DNA of 5,108 bases from a bacterium. GTDB lineage: Bacteria; Desulfobacterota; DSWW01. Numbering within the stretch: position 1 is the stretch's first letter; every line of letters begins with the position of its first letter. Shown here piece after piece: positions 1 through 5,108 of the stretch. The notes under the pieces are model-generated. The model ran no database searches, was not told where the DNA came from, and worked only from the letters and a program-made list of their open reading frames with translations. Where the stretch lies: NCBI GenBank assembly GCA_030609865.1, contig JAUWSZ010000265.1, forward strand, positions 1 through 5,108, read 5' to 3'. Made by a program: the position numbers and the translations under genes.

Positions 1-10
1 CGCAGAGCAC

Positions 11-1555
11 ATGTGCTTCGAAGGCCTCCTGCACGAGGTCTCTTCCTTTCTGGAACAGAACCGGTTCCTCCAGGTGAGCGTACGCCCGGTCCACCCCTTT
101 TCGGGCAACGACGCAGAGGCATGGGTTGCGGCCTACCTGCGCTGCCTTCGGGCCTGCAAGCCCTTCCAAGAGGAAGGATACCGGGAACAGATCATCGCCC
201 GTCTGCGGATCTTCCCGGTAGTCTTCTTGAAAGATACGGCCGCCGCCTTGGAGGCCGGTCCTTTCCTCTCCTTCCTCCAGGCGAGCTTTTTCCTGCCCTC
301 TATCCTCATCCCCCACGAGGCAATCAGCGAAGTTTCCACCTTGCACAACGGCCCGGAAGGCCCCCCCTGGGTGCGTGTCTATGCTGCCGACTCTTCCGTC
401 TTTGATCCACAGAGGGCCCTTGAAATGCTGCACGCACAGGAAACCTTCGACAAGATGCTCGAGGACAATTCTCAGGAATTCCCTGAAGGTGACGATCCTC
501 CATGCCTGGAATCGTTGATTCTGGATCGCTGCGGCGACGTTCGTTCGAACATGAAGGGAGATCACCTCCTTTCCACCATGGAACTCGTCGGAACCAGCTA
601 TCGGGTCAACCCGCAAGGAGCAACGGGCTGGCATCAGCTTTGCGAGCGCATGGCAACCCGTTTCGTCAGGAAGGGCATGCACGATCAGGCGATCACGGTC
701 TGGCAATCCTCTGCCCGGGCCTATCCTTCGGAAGCGGTCCCGCCATCCCTTTGGCTTCACGTGGCCCTCTGTCATTACGAAAAGGGGAACCTGGAGAAGG
801 CGATGGAGGAACTCACGGAGGCCCGGAAGGGGGACCCTCACTCCGCGGATATACGGTACTACATGGGCCAATGCGAGTTCGCTTGGAAGGACTACATCGA
901 AGCGGCCGACCGCTTTCAAGAGGCGCTCGACCTGGGCCTCCCGAATCCCCTGAGCGTGGAAGCACACTACTATCGCGGCCTCTCCCACTACCATCTGGAA
1001 GAATACGATGAGGCCCTGCAAGCGCTCGCAGAGGCCGAGAGGGCCGGCATGGCGGGAAGTCCTCTTCCTTTCTATCAGGGCCTGTGTCTCCTCGGCAAGC
1101 AGGAGCCACAACAGGCCTTGCCCTGTTTTCAAGAAGCCTTGTTGCGAGGGCCTTCATCGGACGATCATTTTCATGTCGTCTTCTACATCGCCCACGCCTA
1201 CAAGGAGATGGAAGATTTCACGAACGCACTGGCGTACTGTGCAAAGGCCGAAGAAATCCAACCGAACAATTATGAACTGTGGAACCTGAAGGGCTTCTGT
1301 CACTTCAAACAACGCAACCACGACGCGGCCATCGCCTGTTTTGAAAAGGCGATCGAAATCGATCCCACATCCGGGATCGACTACGCGAACATCGGCTCGA
1401 ACCTTCGCGACAAGGGCGATACAGAGGGCGCCATCGCCATGTACCGCAAGGCCCTTTCCCTCGACCCAACGATCGACTTCGCAAGGGACGGCCTGAAGCG
1501 CTTGTTGGAACAAGCGAAAGGCGACAGGAGGAGACCCGGAAAGGCTTCTTCGTGA
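11..1555 (+). CDS. TPR-repeat protein with an unrecognised N-terminal domain (probably 5'-partial)
   Basis: Soluble-looking protein of at least 514 residues. The C-terminal 60% is a TPR array of about eight 34-residue helical hairpins starting near residues 207, 246, 280, 318, 352, 387, 421 and 455. They show the usual W/L-G-Y, A-F and 'A.....P' spacing (for example 'ACFEKAIEIDP' and 'MYRKALSLDP'). TPRs are protein-binding scaffolds, so a docking or assembly role is inferred, not shown. Residues 1-200 form a mixed alpha/beta region, with hydrophobic segments near 66-73 and 86-101 and Cys at 45, 49, 165 and 174. I do not recognise this region. There is no signal peptide or membrane segment. 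The frame is open to the left edge (Ala-Glu-His precede the ATG) and no Shine-Dalgarno lies before position 11, so the true start is probably upstream. The tail is basic (GDRRRPGKASS). A 177-base gap separates it from the acyl-carrier operon, so a shared function is not established. Confidence 0.88.
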   Translation: MCFEGLLHEVSSFLEQNRFLQVSVRPVHPFSGNDAEAWVAAYLRCLRACKPFQEEGYREQIIARLRIFPVVFLKDTAAALEAGPFLSFLQASFFLPSILIPHEAISEVSTLHNGPEGPPWVRVYAADSSVFDPQRALEMLHAQETFDKMLEDNSQEFPEGDDPPCLESLILDRCGDVRSNMKGDHLLSTMELVGTSYRVNPQGATGWHQLCERMATRFVRKGMHDQAITVWQSSARAYPSEAVPPSLWLHVALCHYEKGNLEKAMEELTEARKGDPHSADIRYYMGQCEFAWKDYIEAADRFQEALDLGLPNPLSVEAHYYRGLSHYHLEEYDEALQALAEAERAGMAGSPLPFYQGLCLLGKQEPQQALPCFQEALLRGPSSDDHFHVVFYIAHAYKEMEDFTNALAYCAKAEEIQPNNYELWNLKGFCHFKQRNHDAAIACFEKAIEIDPTSGIDYANIGSNLRDKGDTEGAIAMYRKALSLDPTIDFARDGLKRLLEQAKGDRRRPGKASS

Positions 1556-1564
1556 GGTCGAACC

Positions 1565-1593
1565 TTGCGGGGGCCCCGAAAATCTGCTCTAAT
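1565..1593 (+). promoter_or_regulatory. candidate sigma-70 promoter ahead of the ACP gene
   Basis: TTGCGG at 1565-1570 and TCTAAT at 1588-1593 are separated by exactly 17 bases. The -10 box matches the consensus at 5 of 6 positions and the -35 box at 3 of 6. It sits in the only sizeable gap of the window (1556-1732), just after the TPR gene, and would start transcription near 1600, about 130 bases before the ACP start codon. It would drive the six-gene ACP-to-lipoprotein run. The rest of the gap shows no tRNA, no clear operator and no strong terminator. The call rests on the two hexamers and their spacing only. Confidence 0.35.
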
Positions 1594-1720
1594 GTCTCTG
1601 TTTCCGCCGAGCGTCTCCAAGTAGATGGGCGCCGAAGGCACAAATTCGTATTCAGAGGATGGCTGACAAGAGATGAGTGGAACGCTCGAGAAGCGCGATG
1701 TTCTATCGGCCCGGCACATG

Positions 1721-1730
1721 AGGGAAGAGG
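1721..1730 (+). promoter_or_regulatory. ribosome binding site fixing the ACP start
   Basis: The purine run AGGGAAGAGG has its AGGGA part 7 bases before the ATG at 1733. It is the best Shine-Dalgarno in the region and supports 1733 over the upstream in-frame ATG at 1673. The upstream start would add a 20-residue tail not expected on an acyl carrier protein. Confidence 0.6.
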
Positions 1731-1732
1731 GT

Positions 1733-1993
1733 ATGGACGAAAAAGGGGTGTTTGCGCTGATCCGTGATTATCTGGTCGAGGAGTTCGAGGTCCCGGCTGA
1801 GAAGATAGACCCGGACGCCAACCTCTTCTCGGATCTCGAGTTGGACAGTATCGACGCCCTTGATATGGTTGCCATGATGGAGAATCAACTCGACATAGAG
1901 ATGGATGACGACGCCTTGAAGAAGATCCGACACATCAAGGACGTCGTTGCGTATGTGCTCGCGCACCTTCCCCCCTCATCGAAGACCTCATGA
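1733..1993 (+). CDS. acyl carrier protein (type II FAS / polyene type)
   Basis: Small acidic protein of 86 residues with the phosphopantetheine-binding fold. It carries growing acyl chains as thioesters on a 4'-phosphopantetheine arm in the cytoplasm. The attachment site is Ser39 in 'DLELDSIDALD'. The common DSL triad is DSI here, and the motif is followed by an acidic helix II ('MVAMMENQLDIEMDDD') typical of the surface that docks partner enzymes. Length is normal for a free-standing ACP (about 75-90). The start at 1733 is chosen because it follows a good ribosome binding site and gives the expected N-terminus; 1673 is the in-frame alternative. The stop codon overlaps a possible ATG of the next gene (ATGA at 1990-1993), and two dehydratases and a ketoreductase follow. 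It therefore most likely serves this dedicated pathway rather than bulk fatty-acid synthesis. Aryl-polyene loci usually carry two ACPs; only one is seen here. Confidence 0.93.
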   Translation: MDEKGVFALIRDYLVEEFEVPAEKIDPDANLFSDLELDSIDALDMVAMMENQLDIEMDDDALKKIRHIKDVVAYVLAHLPPSSKTS

Positions 1994-1994
1994 G

Positions 1995-1999
1995 AAGGA
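1995..1999 (+). promoter_or_regulatory. ribosome binding site for the first dehydratase
   Basis: AAGGA lies 5 bases before the ATG at 2005. The alternative ATG at 1990 overlaps the ACP stop (ATGA) but has no comparable Shine-Dalgarno, so 2005 is the preferred start. Translation could also be coupled through 1990. Confidence 0.5.
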
Positions 2000-2004
2000 A
2001 CCGG

Positions 2005-2373
2005 ATGTCCCCCTCTGAATCCGCCGACAAGGCCGGAGCCGTCACGCATGTGGTTGCCGCCCAGGATTCTCCGTGGTTCTCAGGGCATTTTCCGGGAAAT
2101 CCGATACTTCCAGGAATCGCCCTGCTCGGGTTCGTACAGGACGCGATGCAGGAATTCGGGCATCTGCGGGGAAAACCCCTCGCGATCAAGGGACTGCGGC
2201 GGGTCAAATTCACACGGCTTGTGAGGCCGAACGAGCACCTCACGATCATTCTGTCGCCTCTCCTGGAAACCGAACCCGCGGAATTCTCCTTTCAGGTCAA
2301 GATGGAAAACGAAGTTTGCTGCTCCGGCCACATTCTGCTTTCCGGCGACACGGACGAGAGGGTGGGCACTTGA
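2005..2373 (+). CDS. short hot-dog 3-hydroxyacyl-ACP dehydratase, ApeI-like
   Basis: Protein of 122 residues (127 if started at 1990) with a single hot-dog domain. Enzymes of this kind remove water from 3-hydroxyacyl-ACP to give the 2-enoyl-ACP. The signature 'FSGHFPGNPILPG' at residues 25-37 contains the catalytic-type His28. A 'VKFTRLVRPNEHLTI' strand and a final 'CSGHILL' strand follow, as in FabA/FabZ relatives. It is shorter than FabZ (about 145-150 residues) and lacks the N-terminal LPHR..FLLVDR segment. FabZ has its second catalytic residue, Glu, five places after the PG. Here that place is Gly42, with Asp46 four residues later. Together with the ACP before it and an ApeP-like dehydratase after it, this fits the ApeI enzyme of aryl-polyene loci. 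The assignment to ApeI rather than a generic FabZ-like protein rests on motif memory and context. Confidence 0.85.
   Translation: MSPSESADKAGAVTHVVAAQDSPWFSGHFPGNPILPGIALLGFVQDAMQEFGHLRGKPLAIKGLRRVKFTRLVRPNEHLTIILSPLLETEPAEFSFQVKMENEVCCSGHILLSGDTDERVGT
2356..2362 (+). promoter_or_regulatory. ribosome binding site supporting a TTG start
   Basis: GAGAGGG ends 7 bases before TTG at 2370-2372. This good Shine-Dalgarno decides an unusual TTG start that overlaps the TGA stop (2371-2373) of the preceding gene. The frame is open further upstream, but using an earlier start would overlap the first dehydratase heavily. Confidence 0.55.
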
Positions 2374-2819
2374 TCACGGTCTGGAATCTCTCCGTTGAGG
2401 CGTTCGTCCCGCACCGGGGCATCATGAGTCTTCTCGACGCCGTACAGGAGATCGATGACCACCACACCCTGGCTTCTGCGGTGGTCAAGGACTCGTGGCC
2501 CCTCGCTCGCGACGGCGCTGTTGCCTCCCTCATGCTGATCGAGGTCCTGGCCCAGGCTGCCGCTGCTTGGTTCGGCTGGCAAAACCTGCAGCAGGGCAAA
2601 CCCGTCGAGATCGGCTTCCTGGTGGGCGTCAAGGAAGCCCGTTTTCACACCCCCCAGGTTGCAGTGGGTACGAGGGTGGAAGCACGCATCGACTGTGGAA
2701 TCCGACGGCAGAGTTTCCTTGTCATGGAGGGGACTGTCAGGGACGCTGCGAGTCTGCTGGCTGAGGCGAGACTCCAGTTGTTCGTACCTGAAGCTTCATC
2801 GGGCGTCTTCCAGGAGTGA
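2370..2819 (+). CDS. hot-dog dehydratase, ApeP-like (COG4706-type)
   Basis: Protein of 149 residues with a hot-dog fold, normal for the ApeP/COG4706 group of predicted 3-hydroxyacyl-ACP dehydratases. Recognisable parts are 'FVPHRGIMSLLD' at 12-23 (equivalent to the FabZ N-terminal PHR..FLLVDR strand), 'LIEVLAQAAAAWFG' at 56-69 (equivalent to the FabZ EAMAQ helix, with Glu58 and Gln62), and 'IGFLVGVKEARF' at 81-92. The FabZ GHFP histidine loop is absent; the matching stretch reads 'PLARDGAVASL'. The start is TTG at 2370, overlapping the upstream stop by two bases, with a good ribosome binding site, so translation is probably coupled to the first dehydratase. It likely acts with that neighbour on ACP-bound 3-hydroxy intermediates in the cytoplasm. 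A longer reading from 2073 is possible on paper but would overlap the previous gene by 300 bases. Confidence 0.85.
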   Translation: MITVWNLSVEAFVPHRGIMSLLDAVQEIDDHHTLASAVVKDSWPLARDGAVASLMLIEVLAQAAAAWFGWQNLQQGKPVEIGFLVGVKEARFHTPQVAVGTRVEARIDCGIRRQSFLVMEGTVRDAASLLAEARLQLFVPEASSGVFQE

Positions 2820-2848
2820 ACGGCTTACGGGCATCGGGGAACACAGGA

Positions 2849-3577
2849 ATGGAAGCAAAGAGGATCGCCATCGTTACGGGCGGAAGTCGCGGCATCGGCC
2901 GGGCCATCTGCCTCGAGTTGGCCCGCCATGACCACCACATCGTCATCAATTACAGATCGAATGAAGAGGCGGCCGCCGCGACGCTGGCCCTCGTCCAGGA
3001 GGAGGGAGGGGACGGGGAGTTGGCGAGGTTCGACGTCTCCGACTTTGAGGCTGCGAGTGATGGGGTGCGACAGGTGATCGGTCGTCACCGCAGGGTCGAC
3101 GCTCTGGTAAACAATGCGGGCATCACTGCCGACGGCCTCTTCGCCATGATGAAACCAGAGGATTGGCACTCTGTTGTGAATACCTCCCTCGACGGTTTCT
3201 ACAACGTGACGAAACCCGTACTGCGCCAGATGGCACGTCAGCGGCATGGGGCCGTCGTTTCGATTGCCTCGGTGTCCGCCCTCGTGGGCAACCGGGGACA
3301 GGCCAATTATGCGGCTGCCAAGGCAGGTCTCATCGGAGCCACCCGCGCCGTGGCCTCCGAAACGGCACGGCTCAACATTCGGCTGAACGTGGTGGCGCCT
3401 GGACTCATCGACACGGAGATGACCGAGAACGTCCCCAAGGAGACGCTCAAGATGCTGATCCCCATGGGACGGACAGGCAAGCCGGAAGAAGTGGCCAGGG
3501 TCGTTCGCTTCCTCTGCTCCGAAGATGCCTCCTATATCACGGGACAGACGATCGTTGTGGCCGGTGGAATGATCTAG
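2849..3577 (+). CDS. fabG: 3-ketoacyl-ACP reductase (FabG-type SDR; ApeQ-like role)
   Basis: Short-chain dehydrogenase/reductase of 242 residues, close to FabG length (about 245). It reduces 3-ketoacyl-ACP to 3-hydroxyacyl-ACP, presumably with NADPH. The Rossmann cofactor motif 'TGGSRGIG' lies at 10-17 and 'NNAG' at 88-91. The catalytic tetrad reads Asn111, Ser141, Tyr154 and Lys158 ('QANYAAAKAG'), with the same Ser-Tyr spacing of 13 as E. coli FabG. The 'NVVAPGLIDTEMT' and C-terminal 'YITGQTIVVAGGM' segments are also FabG-like. A GTG at 2816 overlaps the previous stop and would add 11 residues. ATG 2849 is preferred because GGGGA lies 8 bases before it and the protein then begins directly with the first beta strand. 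All catalytic residues are present. It sits between two dehydratases and two envelope genes, which points to the ApeQ ketoreductase role rather than housekeeping fatty-acid synthesis. Confidence 0.95.
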   Translation: MEAKRIAIVTGGSRGIGRAICLELARHDHHIVINYRSNEEAAAATLALVQEEGGDGELARFDVSDFEAASDGVRQVIGRHRRVDALVNNAGITADGLFAMMKPEDWHSVVNTSLDGFYNVTKPVLRQMARQRHGAVVSIASVSALVGNRGQANYAAAKAGLIGATRAVASETARLNIRLNVVAPGLIDTEMTENVPKETLKMLIPMGRTGKPEEVARVVRFLCSEDASYITGQTIVVAGGMI

Positions 3578-3595
3578 ACGGTGGGTGAACCTGGA

Positions 3596-4231
3596 ATGAA
3601 TAGCCTACGGCTGATTCTCGTTCTCGCCTTGCTTGCCTCAGCCGCTTTCCCCTCCGCTGTTCTCTGCGGTGACTGGGGGAGCGACTGGGAGGCATTGCGC
3701 CAAAGCCTTTCCCTTGTGAAATCGATCCGGACCGACTTTGTCCAGCAGAAGAACCTGAAGGTGCTTTCCCGACCGATCATTTCGCGTGGACGCTTCTTCT
3801 ACCGCGCACCCGGCGACATTCGTTGGGAATATGAAACCCCGATTCGGAGCGTCGTGCTCTTACACAAAGGAGAAGTGCACCGCTACACGCGGCACGATGG
3901 AGGGGAATACGATGAGGACAAGGGCCCGGGCGTCGAGGCGGTTCGGCTCGTCCTGGCGGAGATGACCCACTGGTTTACCGGCCACTTTGAGGCCGGTGAC
4001 ACCTTTGTCCCCACCTTGATGCCCGGTTCACCGAGCACGATCATCCTCTCACCCCGGAAGCAGGGTTTGCAGGGATTCATCCAGCGGATCGAACTGACCT
4101 TGTCCCCCAGGCCCGGTGTGCTCCGGTCGGTGGAAATCGTTGAGAGCCAAGACGCTTCCACCCTCATTGAGTTCCAAAACCCCGAAATCAACCCGGCCCT
4201 TTCGGATCGGCTCTTCGAGCGGTTCGAGTGA
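3596..4231 (+). CDS. LolA-like periplasmic lipid/lipoprotein carrier (ApeL-like)
   Basis: Exported protein of 211 residues, near the usual LolA length of about 200. Residues 1-24 form a signal peptide: a short basic n-region (MNSLR) followed by a hydrophobic core 'LILVLALLASAAF'. Cys24 does not sit in a proper lipobox (AVLC), so a periplasmic protein is more likely than a lipoprotein. The LolA-type core spans about 44-95: 'IRTDFVQQKNLKVL' with the F.Q.K pattern, then 'SRGRFFYRAPGDIRWEY' with the G.F.F..PG.I.W pattern, then a P....V strand. LolA proteins bind acyl chains in an open beta-barrel and ferry them from the inner to the outer membrane. Homologues in aryl-polyene clusters are thought to do this for the polyene lipid. 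ATG 3596 is chosen over GTG 3581 because the signal peptide starts there. It begins 18 bases after the ketoreductase stop. Confidence 0.85.
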   Translation: MNSLRLILVLALLASAAFPSAVLCGDWGSDWEALRQSLSLVKSIRTDFVQQKNLKVLSRPIISRGRFFYRAPGDIRWEYETPIRSVVLLHKGEVHRYTRHDGGEYDEDKGPGVEAVRLVLAEMTHWFTGHFEAGDTFVPTLMPGSPSTIILSPRKQGLQGFIQRIELTLSPRPGVLRSVEIVESQDASTLIEFQNPEINPALSDRLFERFE

Positions 4232-4265
4232 AAGGGAGCCAACTCGACCAGGGTCTGTTTCCTCG

Positions 4266-4955
4266 ATGAAAGCACGGTTTCGCCGAATTGCACTGACATT
4301 CACCTCTGCGATCCTCCTGTCCACGTGCGCGAGGTTGCCGACGTTGACGCCGGTCCCCATGCAGGAAGGCTACCTTTTCGAGCAGGAATGCCTGAGCCCC
4401 TTTCCGACCAGGCCGTGGCGTGCGGTGCACACGATGCATGTCTCCGGCCCCTATCGGAACAGGGCCTCGGTGGTCGGTGTGACCATCGTGGACCCCTCCC
4501 TCCGGCGAATCCGAGCGACCATGATCTCGGTGGAGGGGATCGTGCTTCTGGATGCAGTCCGCCAAAGGGGTGAAACCACGATCCACCGTGCACTTGCCCC
4601 CTTGGATTCCCCGGCAATCGTGAAGGGCCTGTTCGAGGATGTAGGGCTCATGTTCCTTGCCCCGGATTCAGACCCGGATCGCATCGGGCGGAGTGAGGAT
4701 GGCGACCTTGTTTGCCGCTTCGAGGGCGACCGGCGAGGGGCCACCGATGTGGTCCTCCCCCGTGAGGGCACGTGGCGGATCCTCCGATACGGCAAGAACC
4801 AGTCGCTCGAGGCTAGAATTGAGGCGCACGGCACGACCCGCCACGCCCTCAGCGAGCGGATGGAACTGGAGGTCTATGGAAGGGGGGGCTACACGATCGT
4901 ACTGAATCTGCTCGAAGTGGAAGTCCTCACCGATACCGAGTCGTTTTTCCGCTAG
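4266..4955 (+). CDS. predicted outer-membrane lipoprotein, DUF3261-like (ApeN-like)
   Basis: Protein of 229 residues. The basic start 'MKARFRR' and hydrophobic stretch to residue 19 end in 'LLSTC', so Cys21 is the likely lipidated residue. Thr just before the Cys is unusual for a lipobox (Gly, Ala or Ser is normal), so processing is not certain. The mature part is soluble and strand-rich, with a 'NRASVVGVTIVDPSLRRI' to 'EGIVLLDAV' region at about 65-98. Its alternating hydrophobic pattern resembles DUF3261 proteins, which accompany LolA and MMPL exporters in aryl-polyene loci. The family call is based on this pattern, size and position after the LolA gene. Its biochemical role is unknown; an outer-membrane acceptor or anchor for the exported lipid is inference. 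It starts 34 bases after the LolA stop with only a weak ribosome site (AGGG near 4250). An upstream start at 4116 would overlap LolA and bury the signal peptide. Confidence 0.7.
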   Translation: MKARFRRIALTFTSAILLSTCARLPTLTPVPMQEGYLFEQECLSPFPTRPWRAVHTMHVSGPYRNRASVVGVTIVDPSLRRIRATMISVEGIVLLDAVRQRGETTIHRALAPLDSPAIVKGLFEDVGLMFLAPDSDPDRIGRSEDGDLVCRFEGDRRGATDVVLPREGTWRILRYGKNQSLEARIEAHGTTRHALSERMELEVYGRGGYTIVLNLLEVEVLTDTESFFR

Positions 4956-4970
4956 GACAGCCTCCTAGTG
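4950..4970. other. inverted repeat / RNA hairpin over the lipoprotein stop codon
   Basis: CTAGGA (4952-4957) and TCCTAG (4963-4968) are perfect inverted copies around the 5-base loop CAGCC. The flanking C4950-G4970 pair and a G-U wobble extend this to 8 pairs. The left arm contains the TAG stop of the lipoprotein gene. No T-run follows (AAGTGACTTGG), so it is not a standard intrinsic terminator. It could slow 3' decay or affect translation of whatever follows. Confidence 0.45.
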
Positions 4971-4972
4971 AA

Positions 4973-5108
4973 GTGACTTGGAAATATCGCTATGTTTCCC
5001 TTGCAGAGCTCGAGTTGTTCGGTGCTGTCCAGGGTGCCCGGGTAGTTTTGCGCCGGGCGACTTCGGGGGAGGGAGAGACGGAGCCCAAGCAAATCGGAGA
5101 GGGAACCC
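4973..5108 (+). CDS. possible start of a further gene, cut by the window edge
   Basis: An open frame from GTG 4973 runs to the end of the window for 45 codons without a stop. It reads like protein ('VSLAELELFGAVQGARVVL' near residues 8-26) and about 60% of its codons end in G or C. The other two forward frames look worse: one is stopped early by TAG at 5033-5035, and the other is open but Cys/Gly/Arg-rich. No strong ribosome site precedes the GTG, and the hairpin at 4950-4970 lies just upstream. There is no signal peptide or membrane start, so it does not look like the MMPL exporter expected next in an aryl-polyene locus. Product unknown. This could also be non-coding. Confidence 0.3.
   Translation, partial: MTWKYRYVSLAELELFGAVQGARVVLRRATSGEGETEPKQIGEGT

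Noticed and set aside
1552..1577. Hairpin AGGT-CGA-ACCT and the adjacent GGGGCCCC palindrome after the TPR stop, as a terminator
   Set aside because: The stem has only four strong pairs plus wobbles, GGGGCCCC has no loop, and no T-run follows.
1673..1732. N-terminal extension of the ACP from ATG 1673
   Set aside because: It would add 20 residues not expected on an ACP, and the ribosome site before 1733 is much better.
1552..1767. Forward ORF of 71 codons bridging the TPR-ACP gap
   Set aside because: Its composition is Arg-rich and shadow-like, it has no recognisable motif, and it overlaps the ACP start in another frame.
2073..2369. Upstream extension of the second dehydratase frame to 2073
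   Set aside because: It overlaps the first dehydratase over almost its whole length, and the extension is Arg/Gly-rich with no domain character. TTG 2370 with a good ribosome site gives the family-like length.
2825..3247. Antisense ORF within the reductase gene
   Set aside because: It is a reverse-strand shadow of a strongly conserved FabG sequence with no motif of its own. The other antisense ORFs in the window were rejected for the same reason.
4116..4265. Upstream extension of the lipoprotein frame to 4116
   Set aside because: It overlaps the end of the LolA gene and would bury the clear signal peptide that starts at 4266.
1..5108. CRISPR array, tRNA, insertion sequence or direct-repeat structure
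   Set aside because: No regularly spaced repeats, no cloverleaf-like segment, no transposase coding and no long terminal inverted repeats were seen.

Overview
The window is high-GC bacterial DNA with every supported gene on the + strand. A LolA-type periplasmic lipid/lipoprotein carrier and a predicted lipoprotein show a Gram-negative cell envelope. The sequence does not fix the taxon. A proteobacterium or a Desulfobacterota-like ('deltaproteobacterial') lineage would fit, but that is inference from general style only.

Layout: (1) Positions 1-1555 hold a large tetratricopeptide-repeat (TPR) protein, probably cut at its 5' end by the window edge, with an N-terminal domain of about 200 residues that I do not recognise. 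(2) Positions 1556-1732 are a non-coding gap of 177 bases with a plausible sigma-70 promoter. (3) Positions 1733-4955 are a tightly packed run of six genes: acyl carrier protein, short hot-dog dehydratase of the ApeI type, second hot-dog dehydratase of the ApeP type, FabG-type 3-ketoacyl-ACP reductase, LolA-like carrier, and a DUF3261-like lipoprotein. Gaps are small, and one stop/start overlap uses a TTG start. (4) Positions 4956-5108 hold a perfect inverted repeat over the last stop codon and, possibly, the first codons of a further gene.

The gene set (ACP + two different dehydratases + ketoreductase + LolA + DUF3261 lipoprotein) is the signature of an aryl-polyene (APE)-like type II fatty-acid/polyketide locus. 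There, an ACP-bound chain is extended, keto-reduced and dehydrated without enoyl reduction to give a conjugated polyene lipid that is moved to the outer membrane. The window contains the carrier, reducing and dehydrating parts and two envelope parts. It lacks any ketosynthase, chain-length factor, aryl-CoA/AMP ligase, acyltransferase, thioesterase or MMPL exporter, so these must lie outside the window or be supplied elsewhere.

The most interesting detail is that the two dehydratases carry complementary halves of the canonical FabZ catalytic pair. The first has the GHFPG histidine but no Glu at the usual position. The second has the IE..AQA glutamate but no GHFP histidine. Because hot-dog dehydratase active sites form at subunit interfaces, this suggests a shared active site in a heteromer.
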